64,000 nucleotides of DNA from positions 248,001-312,000 of the forward strand of contig CAKOXW010000001.1 in assembly GCA_934130375.1 (NCBI GenBank). Direction: 5' to 3'. Below the pieces are notes generated by a model. That model had not been told where the DNA came from. It searched no databases and worked only from the letters and a program-made list of their open reading frames with translations. Positions 53,951 to 63,566 of this stretch are shown piece after piece; positions within the stretch are counted from its first letter, which is position 1; the number at the start of each line of letters is the position of its first letter. Origin of the DNA: an uncultured Bacilli bacterium. GTDB lineage: Bacteria > Bacillota_I > Bacilli_A > RF39 > UBA660. The translations under genes were made by a program, and so were the position numbers.

Positions 53951-54003
53951 ACCAATCACAATAAATATATCATAAATAGTATTTTTAATTAATACATTTT
54001 TAC

Positions 54004-55332
54004 TTAAAACTTAAATTTTAATAACTTGTTTAACTCAACAGCATATTCCATAGGTAATTCTTCTCTAAATTCATCAATAAATCCCATAATAATCATTTCT
54101 CTTGCTTTATCTTCATCAATTCCTTTAGTTTCTAAATAAAATAATTTTTCATCACTTACCTTAGATACTGTTGCTTCATGTTCTAAACTAGAAGTATCAT
54201 TTAAACATATATTCTTAGGAATAGTATCACTCTTAGATAATTCATCTAATAATATAGTATCACATTTTACATAAGCCTTAGAGTTACTAGCATTTTTACT
54301 AATTCTTACAGTACCTCTATATGTTGCATTACCACCATTTCTTGCGATACTTTTTGCAATAATATTACTCTTAGTATTTGGTGCATTATGTATCATCCTA
54401 GCACCTGTATCTTGAATTTGGTTATCATCTGCCATTGCAATTGATATGCAAGTACCCTTCGCACCATCACCATTTAAAATACATGCTGGATACTTCATAT
54501 TAATCTTAGAACCAATATTACCATCAATCCATTCCATCAAACCATTTTCATCCACAATAGCCCTTTTAGTAACAAGGTTATATATGTTACTAGCCCAGTT
54601 TTGAATAGTTGTATATCTACATTTAGCATTTTTACCAACAAATATTTCAACTACTGCTGCATGAAGACTATCAGTAGTATAAGTAGGTGCTGTACAACCT
54701 TCTATATAATGCAAATCAGAATTATCATCTACTATTATTAAAGTCCTTTCAAATTGACCCATATCCTTAGTATTAATTCTAAAGTAACTTTGTAATGGCC
54801 TATCTAAATGAGTATTTGGTGGAATATAAATAAAAGATCCTCCACTCCAAACACATCCATTTAATGCTGTAAACTTATTTTCATTATATTTAACTAGTTT
54901 ATTAAAATACTTTTTAAATATTTCAGGATATTCTCTTAATGCTGTATCAGTATCAGTAAATATTATACCTTTACTTCTTATATCTTCAAGCATATTATGA
55001 TATACACTTTCACTATCATACTGTGCTCCTACACCACCTAAATATTTCTTTTCCGCATCAATTAATCCAATGTCATCAAATGTATTTTTAACATCACATC
55101 TAACACTTTCCCAGTTATTAAATGATTTATCTGATATTCTCTTATAATATGTTATGTTATCAAAATTGATATCAAGTTTAGGTCCGAAAGAAGGCATAGG
55201 CATTTCTTTAAAGCATTCATATGACTTTAATCTAAAATCCCTCATCCAAACTGGTTCACCTTTTATACGAGAAATATCTTTTACAACCTCTTCATTTAAT
55301 CCTTTTTTTAGTTCAATCTCACTATTTAACAT
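54004..55332 (-). CDS. sufB: Fe-S cluster assembly protein SufB
   Basis: The start at 55332 (MLNSEIELKKGLNEEVVKDI) has GAGGT seven bases upstream. The 442-aa beta-helix protein has RIKGEPVWMRDFRLKSYECF, the YDSESVYHNM region, FIYIPPNTHLDRPLQSYFRI, EGCTAPTYTTDSLHAA and the C-terminal EHEATVSKV-like block LEHEATVSKVSDEKLFYLET. It forms the Fe-S scaffold with SufC and SufD. No sufC, sufD, sufS or sufU gene is adjacent, which is unusual. It overlaps tdk by 11 bases. Confidence 0.95.
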   Translation of the reverse strand: MLNSEIELKKGLNEEVVKDISRIKGEPVWMRDFRLKSYECFKEMPMPSFGPKLDINFDNITYYKRISDKSFNNWESVRCDVKNTFDDIGLIDAEKKYLGGVGAQYDSESVYHNMLEDIRSKGIIFTDTDTALREYPEIFKKYFNKLVKYNENKFTALNGCVWSGGSFIYIPPNTHLDRPLQSYFRINTKDMGQFERTLIIVDDNSDLHYIEGCTAPTYTTDSLHAAVVEIFVGKNAKCRYTTIQNWASNIYNLVTKRAIVDENGLMEWIDGNIGSKINMKYPACILNGDGAKGTCISIAMADDNQIQDTGARMIHNAPNTKSNIIAKSIARNGGNATYRGTVRISKNASNSKAYVKCDTILLDELSKSDTIPKNICLNDTSSLEHEATVSKVSDEKLFYLETKGIDEDKAREMIIMGFIDEFREELPMEYAVELNKLLKFKF

Positions 55333-55897
55333 GCAATCTACCTCTTTTATAGCATGTATAGCATAATGCTTTATAACTATCGTTTGAACCAAGTACTACT
55401 TGATCACCATCATAAACTATTCCATTATCATCATATCTTGCATTTACAATTGCTTCATTACCACATTCACACTTCTTAGGAAGACTTTCAATTTTAGTTG
55501 CGAGTTCAAATAATCTTTTTGAACCTTCAAACATATTAGTTTGAAAATCTGTTCTTAAACCAAAACAATAAACTGGTTTATCCATTTCTTCAGAAATTGC
55601 TTTTAATTCTTCAATTTGTTTTTTACTTGCAAACTGAGCCTCATCTACAATAATTACATCACAAGACAATAAATCATCTATAAACTTTGTTGTAATTCTT
55701 TCAGTAGGTGAAAAAACTTTACAAGGTGCTTCTATACCCACTCTTGACTTTATAATATCTTCACCATCTCTCGTATCAATACTTGGTTTTAAAAGTAAAA
55801 CACTCTTACCACTTTCAGCATAAGAAAAACTAAGCATAAGCGCAAAAGCACTCTTACTACTTCCCATTGAACCATACTTAAATACTAAATCTGCCAT
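55322..55897 (-). CDS. tdk: Thymidine kinase
   Basis: 191 aa: Walker A YGSMGSSKSAFAL (residues 8-20), Walker B VIIVDEAQFASKKQIEEL, lasso-region FGLRTDFQTNMFEGSKRLFE and zinc Cys pairs KKCECGNEA and CYTCYKRG. It phosphorylates thymidine for salvage. One base separates it from tcdA. Confidence 0.95.
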   Translation of the reverse strand: MADLVFKYGSMGSSKSAFALMLSFSYAESGKSVLLLKPSIDTRDGEDIIKSRVGIEAPCKVFSPTERITTKFIDDLLSCDVIIVDEAQFASKKQIEELKAISEEMDKPVYCFGLRTDFQTNMFEGSKRLFELATKIESLPKKCECGNEAIVNARYDDNGIVYDGDQVVLGSNDSYKALCYTCYKRGRLHVK

Positions 55898-55898
55898 A

Positions 55899-56573
55899 CT
55901 ATACCTCCAAAATACTATTTATAACATAAGATGCACACATAAACCCTGCAACAGGCGGAACCATAGATGTAGACCCAGGAGTCCTATCTTTAATATGTAT
56001 ACTTTTTTCTTTTGAATAAACTACCATTATTTTCTTTTTCTCATCCTTAAACTTATTTCTAATAACCCTAGCAATAGCATCATAACTAGTATTCTTAATA
56101 TCAGTTATTTCTAATAACTCAGGATGAAACTTATTACCAGTCCCCATACAACTAATAAACCTTGTACTTCTAACTAAGCACTTTCTAATAAGTTCAATCT
56201 TAGTTGTTACAGTGTCACAACAATCTATAATAAAATCAGGATCATACTTAAACAACAAGTCAATATTATCAGAATTGATAAATTCTTCAATACATATAAC
56301 ATTACAATCAGGATTAATATTAAGCACTCTTTCTTTAGCAACTAATACCTTAGACTTACCAATATTATTCCTTAAACTAATTATTTGTCTATTTAAATTA
56401 GTAACATCAACCTTGTCCTTATCAACTAAGATAATAGTACCAATCCCTATTCTTGCTAATGCTTCTAGAGCACCCCCTCCTACACCACCTACACCAAGTA
56501 TAAGTACCTTAGAGTTCTTAAGCAATTCTATTTTATCATCACTAAGTATTTTTCTTAACCTGTCATTCCACAT
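55899..56573 (-). CDS. tcdA: tRNA threonylcarbamoyladenosine dehydratase
   Basis: The start at 56573 (MWNDRLRKILSDDKIELL) has GGTGG upstream; an in-frame extension to 56651 would add an unrelated hydrophobic stretch. The 224-aa ThiF/E1-like protein has the nucleotide-binding KVLILGVGGVGGGALEALAR and DKVDVTNLNRQIISLRNNIG, plus IIDCCDTVTTKIELI and GSTSMVPPVAGFM. It cyclises t6A37 to ct6A in tRNA. Confidence 0.92.
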   Translation of the reverse strand: MWNDRLRKILSDDKIELLKNSKVLILGVGGVGGGALEALARIGIGTIILVDKDKVDVTNLNRQIISLRNNIGKSKVLVAKERVLNINPDCNVICIEEFINSDNIDLLFKYDPDFIIDCCDTVTTKIELIRKCLVRSTRFISCMGTGNKFHPELLEITDIKNTSYDAIARVIRNKFKDEKKKIMVVYSKEKSIHIKDRTPGSTSMVPPVAGFMCASYVINSILEV

Positions 56574-56714
56574 ATAACCACCAATAAGATTATACAACAA
56601 AATTGTATTAAGTAAAAGAAAAGAAATACAAATTAGTATCTCTTTATTCACTTATGTACGTGATTTTAGCATAGCCATTGTCTTATTAATCACATTTCTA
56701 TCTTTTTTACAAAC

Positions 56715-56885
56715 AAAAAAATCCTACATATATGCTATAGCGATAAACCCCGATAAAAATACCAGGTGGGCATCCCCATATAGTTTTTAGGATTCTCACA
56801 TAAATGTGAGCATTCAACACCAACTATACTTTAAATTCCCTATAAATTCGCTTAGTTCGGATTTATGATAACATATATATAGGAT
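56715..56885 (-). ncRNA. Structured RNA, probable 6S-like RNA
   Basis: About 170 nt on the minus strand. Its ends pair over 14 bases (CATATATATAGGAT at 56872-56885 with ATCCTACATATATG at 56721-56734) and the 3' arm runs into seven U. Inside are a long central open region, an apical helix closed by ATAGTT/AACTAT with a CTCACA-TTTA-TGTGAG hairpin, and a 3'-side hairpin CCTGGTA-TTTT-TATCGGG. Own promoter, size, closing stem and central bubble fit 6S RNA, which sequesters RNA polymerase. No coding potential. Other structured RNAs cannot be excluded. Confidence 0.55.
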
Positions 56886-56891
56886 GATTTA

Positions 56892-56920
56892 ATTATACAT
56901 TATTTTCTATCTTTATACAA
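56892..56920 (-). promoter_or_regulatory. Promoter of the 6S-like RNA
   Basis: TTGTAT (56920-56915), 17-base spacer, TATAAT (56897-56892) on the minus strand, overlapping the end of the TtcA-like gene. Start expected near 56885, which is where the closing stem begins. Confidence 0.65.
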
Positions 56921-57706
56921 GTCATTAAAGTCATACTTTACAGAATTTTTTATATATCCATTTAAAGTGTCTATATTTACGTTTTCAAGACTTCTAAAAA
57001 TATTTATATCTGCATTTCTATTAACAAGGTTTAATTCTTTAATTAAATCTTTTATATATTTCCTTTTGGATGAATTTTTCTTTTTAGATATACTACATGC
57101 ACAGTCTATAAATTCAAGGTTATTATAATTAACCCATGATTTAATATCATCTTCTTTCACATAATAAAGTGGTCTTATTAATTCCATACCTAAAAAATTA
57201 TCACTTTTTAGTTTTGGTGGCATACCACCTGTTTGACCAGCAAATAGAATATTTAGAAGAGATGTTTCTATAACATCATTAAAATGGTGCCCTAAAGCAA
57301 TCTTATTGCATCCAAGTTCCTTAGCCTTATTGTATAGGCAACCCCTACGCATTCTCGCACACAAATAACAAGGTGAAGATAAATCACTTTTATCTACTAC
57401 TTCAAATATATTAGATTCAAATATATTTATATCAATACCCATTTTTGATGCATTTTCTTTAATTTTATCTAAATTTTCTTTTTTATAACCTGGATTCATG
57501 CATAAAAACACTAAATCAAATTTAAATTGACCATGTCTTTTTAATTCATCTAGACATAACGCTAGCAAAAAAGAATCTTTACCACCTGAAATACATACTG
57601 CAATTTTATCATTTTCTTCTATTAAATTATAATCTTTTACTGCACTAACAAATTTACTCCATATTTTTCTTCTAAATTTCTTAATTATGCTTTTTGTTAT
57701 TTCCAT
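56900..57706 (-). CDS. TtcA-family tRNA thiolation ATPase
   Basis: 268-aa PP-loop enzyme: ICVSGGKDSFLLALCL-type ATP site (AVCISGGKDSFLLALC, about residues 36-51) and the PCYLCARMRRG CxxC with a later CACS that together can hold a [4Fe-4S] cluster, and ALGHHFNDVIETSLLN. This is the TtcA/TtuA group that thiolates tRNA; target base is not readable. It is not TilS, which lacks the Cys motif. It overlaps the upstream coiled-coil gene by 26 bases. Confidence 0.85.
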   Translation of the reverse strand: MEITKSIIKKFRRKIWSKFVSAVKDYNLIEENDKIAVCISGGKDSFLLALCLDELKRHGQFKFDLVFLCMNPGYKKENLDKIKENASKMGIDINIFESNIFEVVDKSDLSSPCYLCARMRRGCLYNKAKELGCNKIALGHHFNDVIETSLLNILFAGQTGGMPPKLKSDNFLGMELIRPLYYVKEDDIKSWVNYNNLEFIDCACSISKKKNSSKRKYIKDLIKELNLVNRNADINIFRSLENVNIDTLNGYIKNSVKYDFNDLYKDRK

Positions 57707-58670
57707 CTAAACCCTCCAATCTTTCATATAAATCTTCAAAATCTATTTCTCTATATTTCTTTACTTCTTTTTTAAGCACTTTAATTTTCTCTAATTCTTC
57801 ATTATAAATATTAACCTTACACTCATAAATTGAGTTAAATATATGAATTAATTCACCTAGAGAAAAAGTATCAAACATATATGAAAGTCCTTTTAAATCT
57901 CCATAAACAGATGCATACTTATCTAAATATTCTTTTTTAATTCTACTCTTTTCTATATTTTTATCAAAATTATGTAGTGTACTTTTTAATTGAATTATAT
58001 TATCCTTAATATTTCTTTTTTCTTTACTAAATATTGGTAAGTTTGAAAGCCTTTCTTCAAGAATATATAGTTTTCTTGTTACTTCATGGTTATAATCTAT
58101 CATTTCAATTAATGTTTTTAATCTTATTATAATTTCATTAAGTATTTTTAGTTCCTCTTCTTTATTTAGTTTATCACTTTCTAATGTTTCTAACTTATGG
58201 ACTTTAGTAATATGCTCTTTTTCTAAACTTAAGTAATTAGTACCATTACTTAGATTTTTTAAAATAAGCATATCAATATTGTCATCTAATAATGATTTAT
58301 TAAACTTATCTATATATATTTTTCTAACTCCATCAGTAATATTATGACTATTAAAGTATAAACATAGAAATTGTCTATACTTTTCTTTAAGATAAGTATC
58401 TGTTTCATTAACATAATCTTTGTATATATTATCTATTTCTTGATAATTATTTCCTTCTAAATCAGTTCCTGATATACATCTATTTTTATTAAAAATTATT
58501 TCATAAGTGTTTAAAACAAGGTATTTAATTGTTTCTTTATCTATTTTATTAGTATAAAATAACCCTAAATCATTATTAGAGTTTTCACATATTACATGTA
58601 TAGTTTTAAGTTCTTTATCTTCACTTATTACTTCTACTAAAATTGTATAATCATCAATTTGGAACTTCAA
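57681..58670 (-). CDS. Coiled-coil protein, unknown
   Basis: A TTG at 58670 (KFQIDDYTILVEVISE follows) with GGTGAT upstream looks like the real start; an in-frame ATG at 58733 lacks a ribosome binding site and would overlap the TetR gene. About 329 aa: an N-terminal beta-rich region (to about residue 60) then mostly helical, Lys/Glu/Ile/Leu-rich coiled coil (residues about 150-310). No signal or span. No family recognised. Coupled to the TtcA-like gene. Confidence 0.6.
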   Translation of the reverse strand: MKFQIDDYTILVEVISEDKELKTIHVICENSNNDLGLFYTNKIDKETIKYLVLNTYEIIFNKNRCISGTDLEGNNYQEIDNIYKDYVNETDTYLKEKYRQFLCLYFNSHNITDGVRKIYIDKFNKSLLDDNIDMLILKNLSNGTNYLSLEKEHITKVHKLETLESDKLNKEEELKILNEIIIRLKTLIEMIDYNHEVTRKLYILEERLSNLPIFSKEKRNIKDNIIQLKSTLHNFDKNIEKSRIKKEYLDKYASVYGDLKGLSYMFDTFSLGELIHIFNSIYECKVNIYNEELEKIKVLKKEVKKYREIDFEDLYERLEGLDGNNKKHN

Positions 58671-58722
58671 AATATCACCAAGATTAATAATAGCAAAAAT
58701 AATGCATTTAATCAATACATTA

Positions 58723-59286
58723 TTATATTTCATCTAGTATTAGTATATTAAAGTAACTAATGAGTTCTTCTTTGGTATATCTACAATTATTTTTAATCCA
58801 CTCAATGCCAATATTTACTATCGCACCTAGATAAAATTTAGTTATAACTTCACTTGGAACGTGAGCATTTTTTACTACTTTGTCATCTTTTATTCTTTCA
58901 TTTATATCTCTATTCGCAACATCATAAAGTATATCCATAAGTATTCCATTTCTATTATTTACAAGTATTGCCTGATATATATCCTTTTTATCTTCTATAT
59001 GGTCAATAAGTATTTTAAGCATTTCCATAAAATATTCTTTTGTATTTATATCATTTTCATTAGTTTTAAGTGAACTAAGTAATGCTTGTTTTAAATCTTC
59101 TACCATTGTAATAAGTAATTCATATTTATCGTTGTAATGAGCATAAAATGTAGATCTATTTACTAATGCTTTTTGACATAAATCCGAAATTTTTATTTCT
59201 TCAAAAGTTTTTTCTTTCATTAATAATAGTAATGCTTCGTATAATGCTTTATTAGTTTTAACAATTCTTAAATCAGTTTTGTCCAT
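58723..59286 (-). CDS. TetR/AcrR-family regulator
   Basis: 187 aa with an N-terminal TetR HTH (FEEIKISDLCQKALVNRSTF then YAHYNDKYELL, about residues 28-60) and a helical ligand-binding half. It is divergent from the MMPL exporter gene and faces palindromic TATCATA/TATGATA sites in the shared promoter, so it is probably the local repressor of the export module. Confidence 0.88.
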   Translation of the reverse strand: MDKTDLRIVKTNKALYEALLLLMKEKTFEEIKISDLCQKALVNRSTFYAHYNDKYELLITMVEDLKQALLSSLKTNENDINTKEYFMEMLKILIDHIEDKKDIYQAILVNNRNGILMDILYDVANRDINERIKDDKVVKNAHVPSEVITKFYLGAIVNIGIEWIKNNCRYTKEELISYFNILILDEI

Positions 59287-59335
59287 AAAAAATCACCAAG
59301 TTAAAGTATAGTATAAAAACATACAAAAGTAAAGT

Positions 59336-59412
59336 TATCATACATTTGTTGTTTATTTATTGGTACATAAATAGAAAAGTGTTGGTTATCATACAGCATT
59401 TAAAATATGATA
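59336..59412 (+). promoter_or_regulatory. Divergent promoter region with TetR-type operator
   Basis: TATCATA occurs at 59336-59342 and 59387-59393 and its inverse TATGATA at 59406-59412. The plus-strand promoter TTGGTT (59383-59388), 17 bases, TATGAT (59406-59411) is embedded in the latter inverted pair, so a bound repressor would block the MMPL gene. On the minus strand TTTACT-17-TATACT can serve the TetR gene. Confidence 0.55.
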
Positions 59413-59461
59413 GTGATTTTTTTTGAAAATAATAATAGACTTAATTGTCGGAGGGATGAAA

Positions 59462-61516
59462 ATGAAAAAATTTGGAAAATTTGTTTGCAAAAACAAAAAA
59501 TTAGTTGTTTTAGTGTCCGCAGTTCTACTAATATTTTCATTTATTGGTATGAACTTAACTAAAGTCAACTATGATATCTTAGTTTATTTGCCTGATGAGA
59601 TTGAAACTATTCAAGGTCAAAATGAACTAACTGATAATTTTAAGATGGGTGGCTATTCAATTGCGATAATCGATAATATGAAAAGTAAAGACATCTTAGA
59701 ACTTGAAAATGACATTAAAAATGTTGATGGTGTTTCAAAAGTAGTAAGTGTTTATGACGTCATTGGAAATATTCCAATTAGTATGTTTCCAAATGAAATC
59801 CAAGAAAGAATTCACAAAAATAATTCAGACTTGTTACTTATAACTTTCACTGATTCAACATCAAGTGAAAAAACTATTGATGCGGTAAGAGAAATAAGAA
59901 ATATTACCGATGGCAAAGTAAAACAAGGTGGTATGAGTTCAATGGTACTTGATACGATGAACTTATCTGAAAAAGAAATTACAATATATATTGCAATTGC
60001 AGTTGTACTTTGTTTAATTGTACTTAGTGTATTCCTAGATTCTTATATCGTACCAGTACTTTTACTTCTTAATATTGGATGTGCGATAGTATTCAATTTA
60101 GGTACGAATGTATTTCTAGGTGATATATCTTATATCACAAAAGCATTAGTTGCAGTACTTCAATTAGGTGTTACAACAGACTTCTCTATCTTCTTATATC
60201 ATTCTTATGAGAAAAAGAAAAATAGTTATAAGTCCAAGGATGATGCGATGATTGATGCGATAAGTGAGACATTTAAATCAGTTACAGGTAGTTCACTTAC
60301 TACTATAGTTGGTTTCCTTGCTTTATGTGCAATGCAATTAACACTTGGATCTGATCTTGGTATAGTTATGGCAAAAGGTGTATTAATAGGTGTTATAGTA
60401 GTATTAACTCTATTCCCAAGTTTAATATTAATGTTTGATAAATTAATTGAAAAAACAAAACATAAAGAGTTAGTACCTAACTTTAATAATTTAAATAAAT
60501 TTATTATTAAACATAAAAATGCTATATTCATAATATTTATTATCCTTGTTATACCACTATACCTTGCTAATTCTAAGGTAGATGTATATTACAAACTAGA
60601 TTCTTCATTACCAAGTACACTAGAGAGTGTTAAGACAAATGAAGAATTAAGAGATAAATTTAATATTGTAAGTCCTGAAATAATAATGATTAATAAAGAT
60701 TTAAAAAGTGATAAAGTAAGTGATATGATTGATGATATAAAGAACCTTGAAGGTATTGATTTTGTATTATCATTTAATGATATTAAAGAATTAGGTATCA
60801 CTGAAGATATGCTTTCTTCCGATATTAAAGATATATTTGAAAGTGATAAATATGAATTAATACTTGTAAACTCAGATTATGATGTTGCTACTGACGAACT
60901 TAATAATCAAACTAATGAATTAAATAATATTGTTAAAAAATATGATAATGATGCGATAGTTGCAGGTGTTGGTCCGCTTATGAAAGACTTAGTAGAAATA
61001 TCTAATACTGATTTTAATAATGTTAATACTTATTCAATAATATGTATTTTCTTAGTACTATTTATTGTACTTAAGTCATTAAGTTTACCATTCTTATTAA
61101 TTGGCGCAATAGAATTTGCAATATTTGCTAATATGTCAATATCATACTTTGGAGGTACTACTCTTCCATTTATCGCACCAATTACACTTGGTACTATACA
61201 ACTTGGAGCAACAATAGACTATGCAATATTAATGACTACAACATATTTAAGGAATAGAAACACAATGGATAAAAATGAAGCAATGCTTACTACTCTTAAT
61301 TATTGTGGAACTTCAATTCTAATAAGTGGCATGTGTTTCTTCGCCGCAACATTTGGAGTTGGATTATACTCACAAATAGAAATGATTGGTTCATTATGTA
61401 CTTTAATTTCAAGAGGAGCATTAATTAGTATGATAGTAGTTATTACTGTACTACCATCTATATTAATGATATTTGATAAATTAATATTAAAAACAACAAA
61501 AAAGGAGAATGTTTAA
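59462..61516 (+). CDS. MMPL/RND-type membrane exporter
   Basis: ATG at 59462 has GGAGGG six bases upstream. 684 aa: two similar halves, each with one span, a periplasm-type soluble domain (about residues 35-170 and 375-510) and five spans. The second-half and first-half spans carry the family motifs LQLGVTTDFSIFLYHSYEKK and IQLGATIDYAILMTTTYLRN, with the proton-relay Asp in each. MMPL proteins export lipids, peptides or toxic hydrophobic compounds; substrate unknown. Stop overlaps the next start region. Confidence 0.92.
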   Translation: MKKFGKFVCKNKKLVVLVSAVLLIFSFIGMNLTKVNYDILVYLPDEIETIQGQNELTDNFKMGGYSIAIIDNMKSKDILELENDIKNVDGVSKVVSVYDVIGNIPISMFPNEIQERIHKNNSDLLLITFTDSTSSEKTIDAVREIRNITDGKVKQGGMSSMVLDTMNLSEKEITIYIAIAVVLCLIVLSVFLDSYIVPVLLLLNIGCAIVFNLGTNVFLGDISYITKALVAVLQLGVTTDFSIFLYHSYEKKKNSYKSKDDAMIDAISETFKSVTGSSLTTIVGFLALCAMQLTLGSDLGIVMAKGVLIGVIVVLTLFPSLILMFDKLIEKTKHKELVPNFNNLNKFIIKHKNAIFIIFIILVIPLYLANSKVDVYYKLDSSLPSTLESVKTNEELRDKFNIVSPEIIMINKDLKSDKVSDMIDDIKNLEGIDFVLSFNDIKELGITEDMLSSDIKDIFESDKYELILVNSDYDVATDELNNQTNELNNIVKKYDNDAIVAGVGPLMKDLVEISNTDFNNVNTYSIICIFLVLFIVLKSLSLPFLLIGAIEFAIFANMSISYFGGTTLPFIAPITLGTIQLGATIDYAILMTTTYLRNRNTMDKNEAMLTTLNYCGTSILISGMCFFAATFGVGLYSQIEMIGSLCTLISRGALISMIVVITVLPSILMIFDKLILKTTKKENV

Positions 61517-61517
61517 T

Positions 61518-63227
61518 ATGAAAAATATAAATAAAAAGATGGCAATATGTATGCTTGTATTATCAATGTACACACCCGTATCTGCCCTATCTAAAACAGA
61601 AACTGTATATTCAAAATTAGATTATAATGGAGAAGTAACTGATACAATTGTAAATGAGTTATTAGTAAATGATAAAGAATTAGACACAATAAATGACTAC
61701 TCTACTTTAACTGATATTATAAATATTAGTGATGATAATGAATTTACAAATAATAACAATAAATTAACATTTAATGCAATGGGTAAAAATGTAATGTATC
61801 AAGGTAAAAGTGTAAAAAAATTACCTATTACTACAATAGTTACTTATAAATTAAATGGTAAATCTATTAAATTAGATGATTTACTTGGTAAAAGTGGTAA
61901 TGTTACTATTAATATAAAATATATAAATAATGAAAAACATGGTAATTTATATACACCATTTGTTATAACTACAACTACTATGATAGATAGTAATAATAAT
62001 TCAAATATTACTATTAATAATGGTAAAACTATAGAAAATGGTTCTAAAAACATTGTTGTAGGTATTTCCGCACCTGGTTTATATGAAAGTCTTAATTTAG
62101 AAGAATTAAAAGGTTTAGATACTATCACTATAAATTATGATACAAAATCATTTGAACTTCCAAGCATTTATTCAGTAGTAACTACAAAATTACTTGAGAC
62201 TGCTGATTTATCTAAATTTGATAAATTAGATACTTTATATGAAAGTACTTCAAAATTGCAAGATAATATGAACTTAATATGCAAGGGTTCAAATAACCTA
62301 TCACAAGGAAGCGCTACATTATTAACTGAGTTAAAAAGTTCTATAAATACTATTTCTAAAGATAAAAGTGATGCTCTTAGTGATGAGCAAATAAATGGTA
62401 TTACTAAAACTACATTAGATACTATTAACAAAACATATACTGATAAATATAAAGAAAGTATTGCTAATAGTGCATGGGAAGAAGTTAAAAAATCAATGCA
62501 AAATAGTAGTGATAAAACAGTTGAAGGATATGTAAAAGAAGCTGTTACTAATGCAGTTACTAATTATATAGAAACTAATTATAAAGAAGATTATGATAAA
62601 TGTATCGCTGGACAATTAGAATATTCTAAAACAGGTGTTGCAAATGAAAACCTACTTAGTTGTAAAGTTATTGAAGAAGTTAAAAATTCAAATGAAGTAA
62701 AACTAATAACACAAGCAGTCTTAAGTGCATCTTCAAGTGTTGCTAATAAAACAAGTATGTATATTGCTGAAAATGTTTCTAAAAGTGTATCAGTTAATAC
62801 TTCAGTAGAAACTGCTAAAAAAACTGCTACTATGGTATCAGAAAATGTTTCTAAAAACGTTTCAAATGCTGTAAAAGATACAATATTAAAAAACACTGTA
62901 TCATCACTAAATGAACTATATACAGGAATTAGTAAACTAGATAATGGTATTAAAGAATTAGATACAAGTTTAAATACATATAATGAACAAGGTATTAGTG
63001 AAATATCTAATATAGTTAATAATAATGTTAAAACTTTAAGTAATAATGTTAAAGAATTAACTAAACTAGCAAACAATTATAAATCATATGGTGGTTCAAA
63101 AACAAATGGAAGTACTAAATTTATAATGGTTATAGATTCTAAGAAAAAAGAAGAAGAAAAACAAATTGTAAACAATGAAGAAACCAAATTAACTATATTT
63201 CAAAGAATTATAAATCTATTTAAGTAG
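61518..63227 (+). CDS. Secreted coiled-coil partner of the MMPL exporter
   Basis: Start at 61518 (MKNINKKMAICMLVLSMYTP, then VSA) with AAGGAG upstream gives a signal peptide of about 24 residues. The mature protein has a beta-rich N-terminal half (to about residue 240) similar in style to the extracellular part of YhgE/Pip proteins, then a long helical region with many Lys/Asn/Ser/Thr heptads and a charged end with an amphipathic helix (TIFQRIINLFK). One base of separation from the exporter gene's stop implies a functional pair. No membrane anchor beyond the signal. Confidence 0.7.
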   Translation: MKNINKKMAICMLVLSMYTPVSALSKTETVYSKLDYNGEVTDTIVNELLVNDKELDTINDYSTLTDIINISDDNEFTNNNNKLTFNAMGKNVMYQGKSVKKLPITTIVTYKLNGKSIKLDDLLGKSGNVTINIKYINNEKHGNLYTPFVITTTTMIDSNNNSNITINNGKTIENGSKNIVVGISAPGLYESLNLEELKGLDTITINYDTKSFELPSIYSVVTTKLLETADLSKFDKLDTLYESTSKLQDNMNLICKGSNNLSQGSATLLTELKSSINTISKDKSDALSDEQINGITKTTLDTINKTYTDKYKESIANSAWEEVKKSMQNSSDKTVEGYVKEAVTNAVTNYIETNYKEDYDKCIAGQLEYSKTGVANENLLSCKVIEEVKNSNEVKLITQAVLSASSSVANKTSMYIAENVSKSVSVNTSVETAKKTATMVSENVSKNVSNAVKDTILKNTVSSLNELYTGISKLDNGIKELDTSLNTYNEQGISEISNIVNNNVKTLSNNVKELTKLANNYKSYGGSKTNGSTKFIMVIDSKKKEEEKQIVNNEETKLTIFQRIINLFK

Positions 63228-63250
63228 ACAAAAAAATGTCTACTTTTTTT
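63224..63250 (+). terminator. Terminator of the MMPL operon
   Basis: GTAGAC (63224-63229) pairs with GTCTAC (63238-63243) and is followed by seven T. The stop codon of the secreted protein is in the stem. Confidence 0.8.
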
Positions 63251-63566
63251 ATGTAAACATTTTAGAAAAAATATTAAATATACCCTCAATACCTTGTTTT
63301 ATATACTTCTTAGTCTCTTTAGACACTTTAGTACTCGCTTTAGAAAAAGAATTAGAATAATCAACTCTACTACTAATATAATTATCAATATCTACTTCCT
63401 TGTTATTCTTAACATCATCTTCAAATCTCTTAATATCTTCATTGGTAAGCATAACCTTTTTATGAAGTTCATACTCATAATAATTACTACCAACTGATAT
63501 ATACATAGTTAAAAATATAACAAATAAAAATATAAATATTATTTTAAAAGTATTTTCATATTTCAT
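63249..63566 (-). CDS. Single-span membrane protein, unknown
   Basis: 105 aa: basic start, one span (about residues 8-26), then a charged helical exported part (ELHKKVMLTNEDIKRFEDDV) ending in an amphipathic helix. Its start overlaps the stop of the upstream gene by four bases (63563-63566). No family recognised. Confidence 0.6.
   Translation of the reverse strand: MKYENTFKIIFIFLFVIFLTMYISVGSNYYEYELHKKVMLTNEDIKRFEDDVKNNKEVDIDNYISSRVDYSNSFSKASTKVSKETKKYIKQGIEGIFNIFSKMFT

Noticed and set aside
53773..53955. 60-codon minus-strand frame between sufB and ssb
   Set aside because: It lies across intergenic repeat B copy 2 and the sufB terminator, and has no ribosome binding site.
62591..63076. 161-codon minus-strand frame opposite the secreted coiled-coil gene
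   Set aside because: Complement of a Lys/Asn/Ser-rich helical gene on the plus strand; no start signal.
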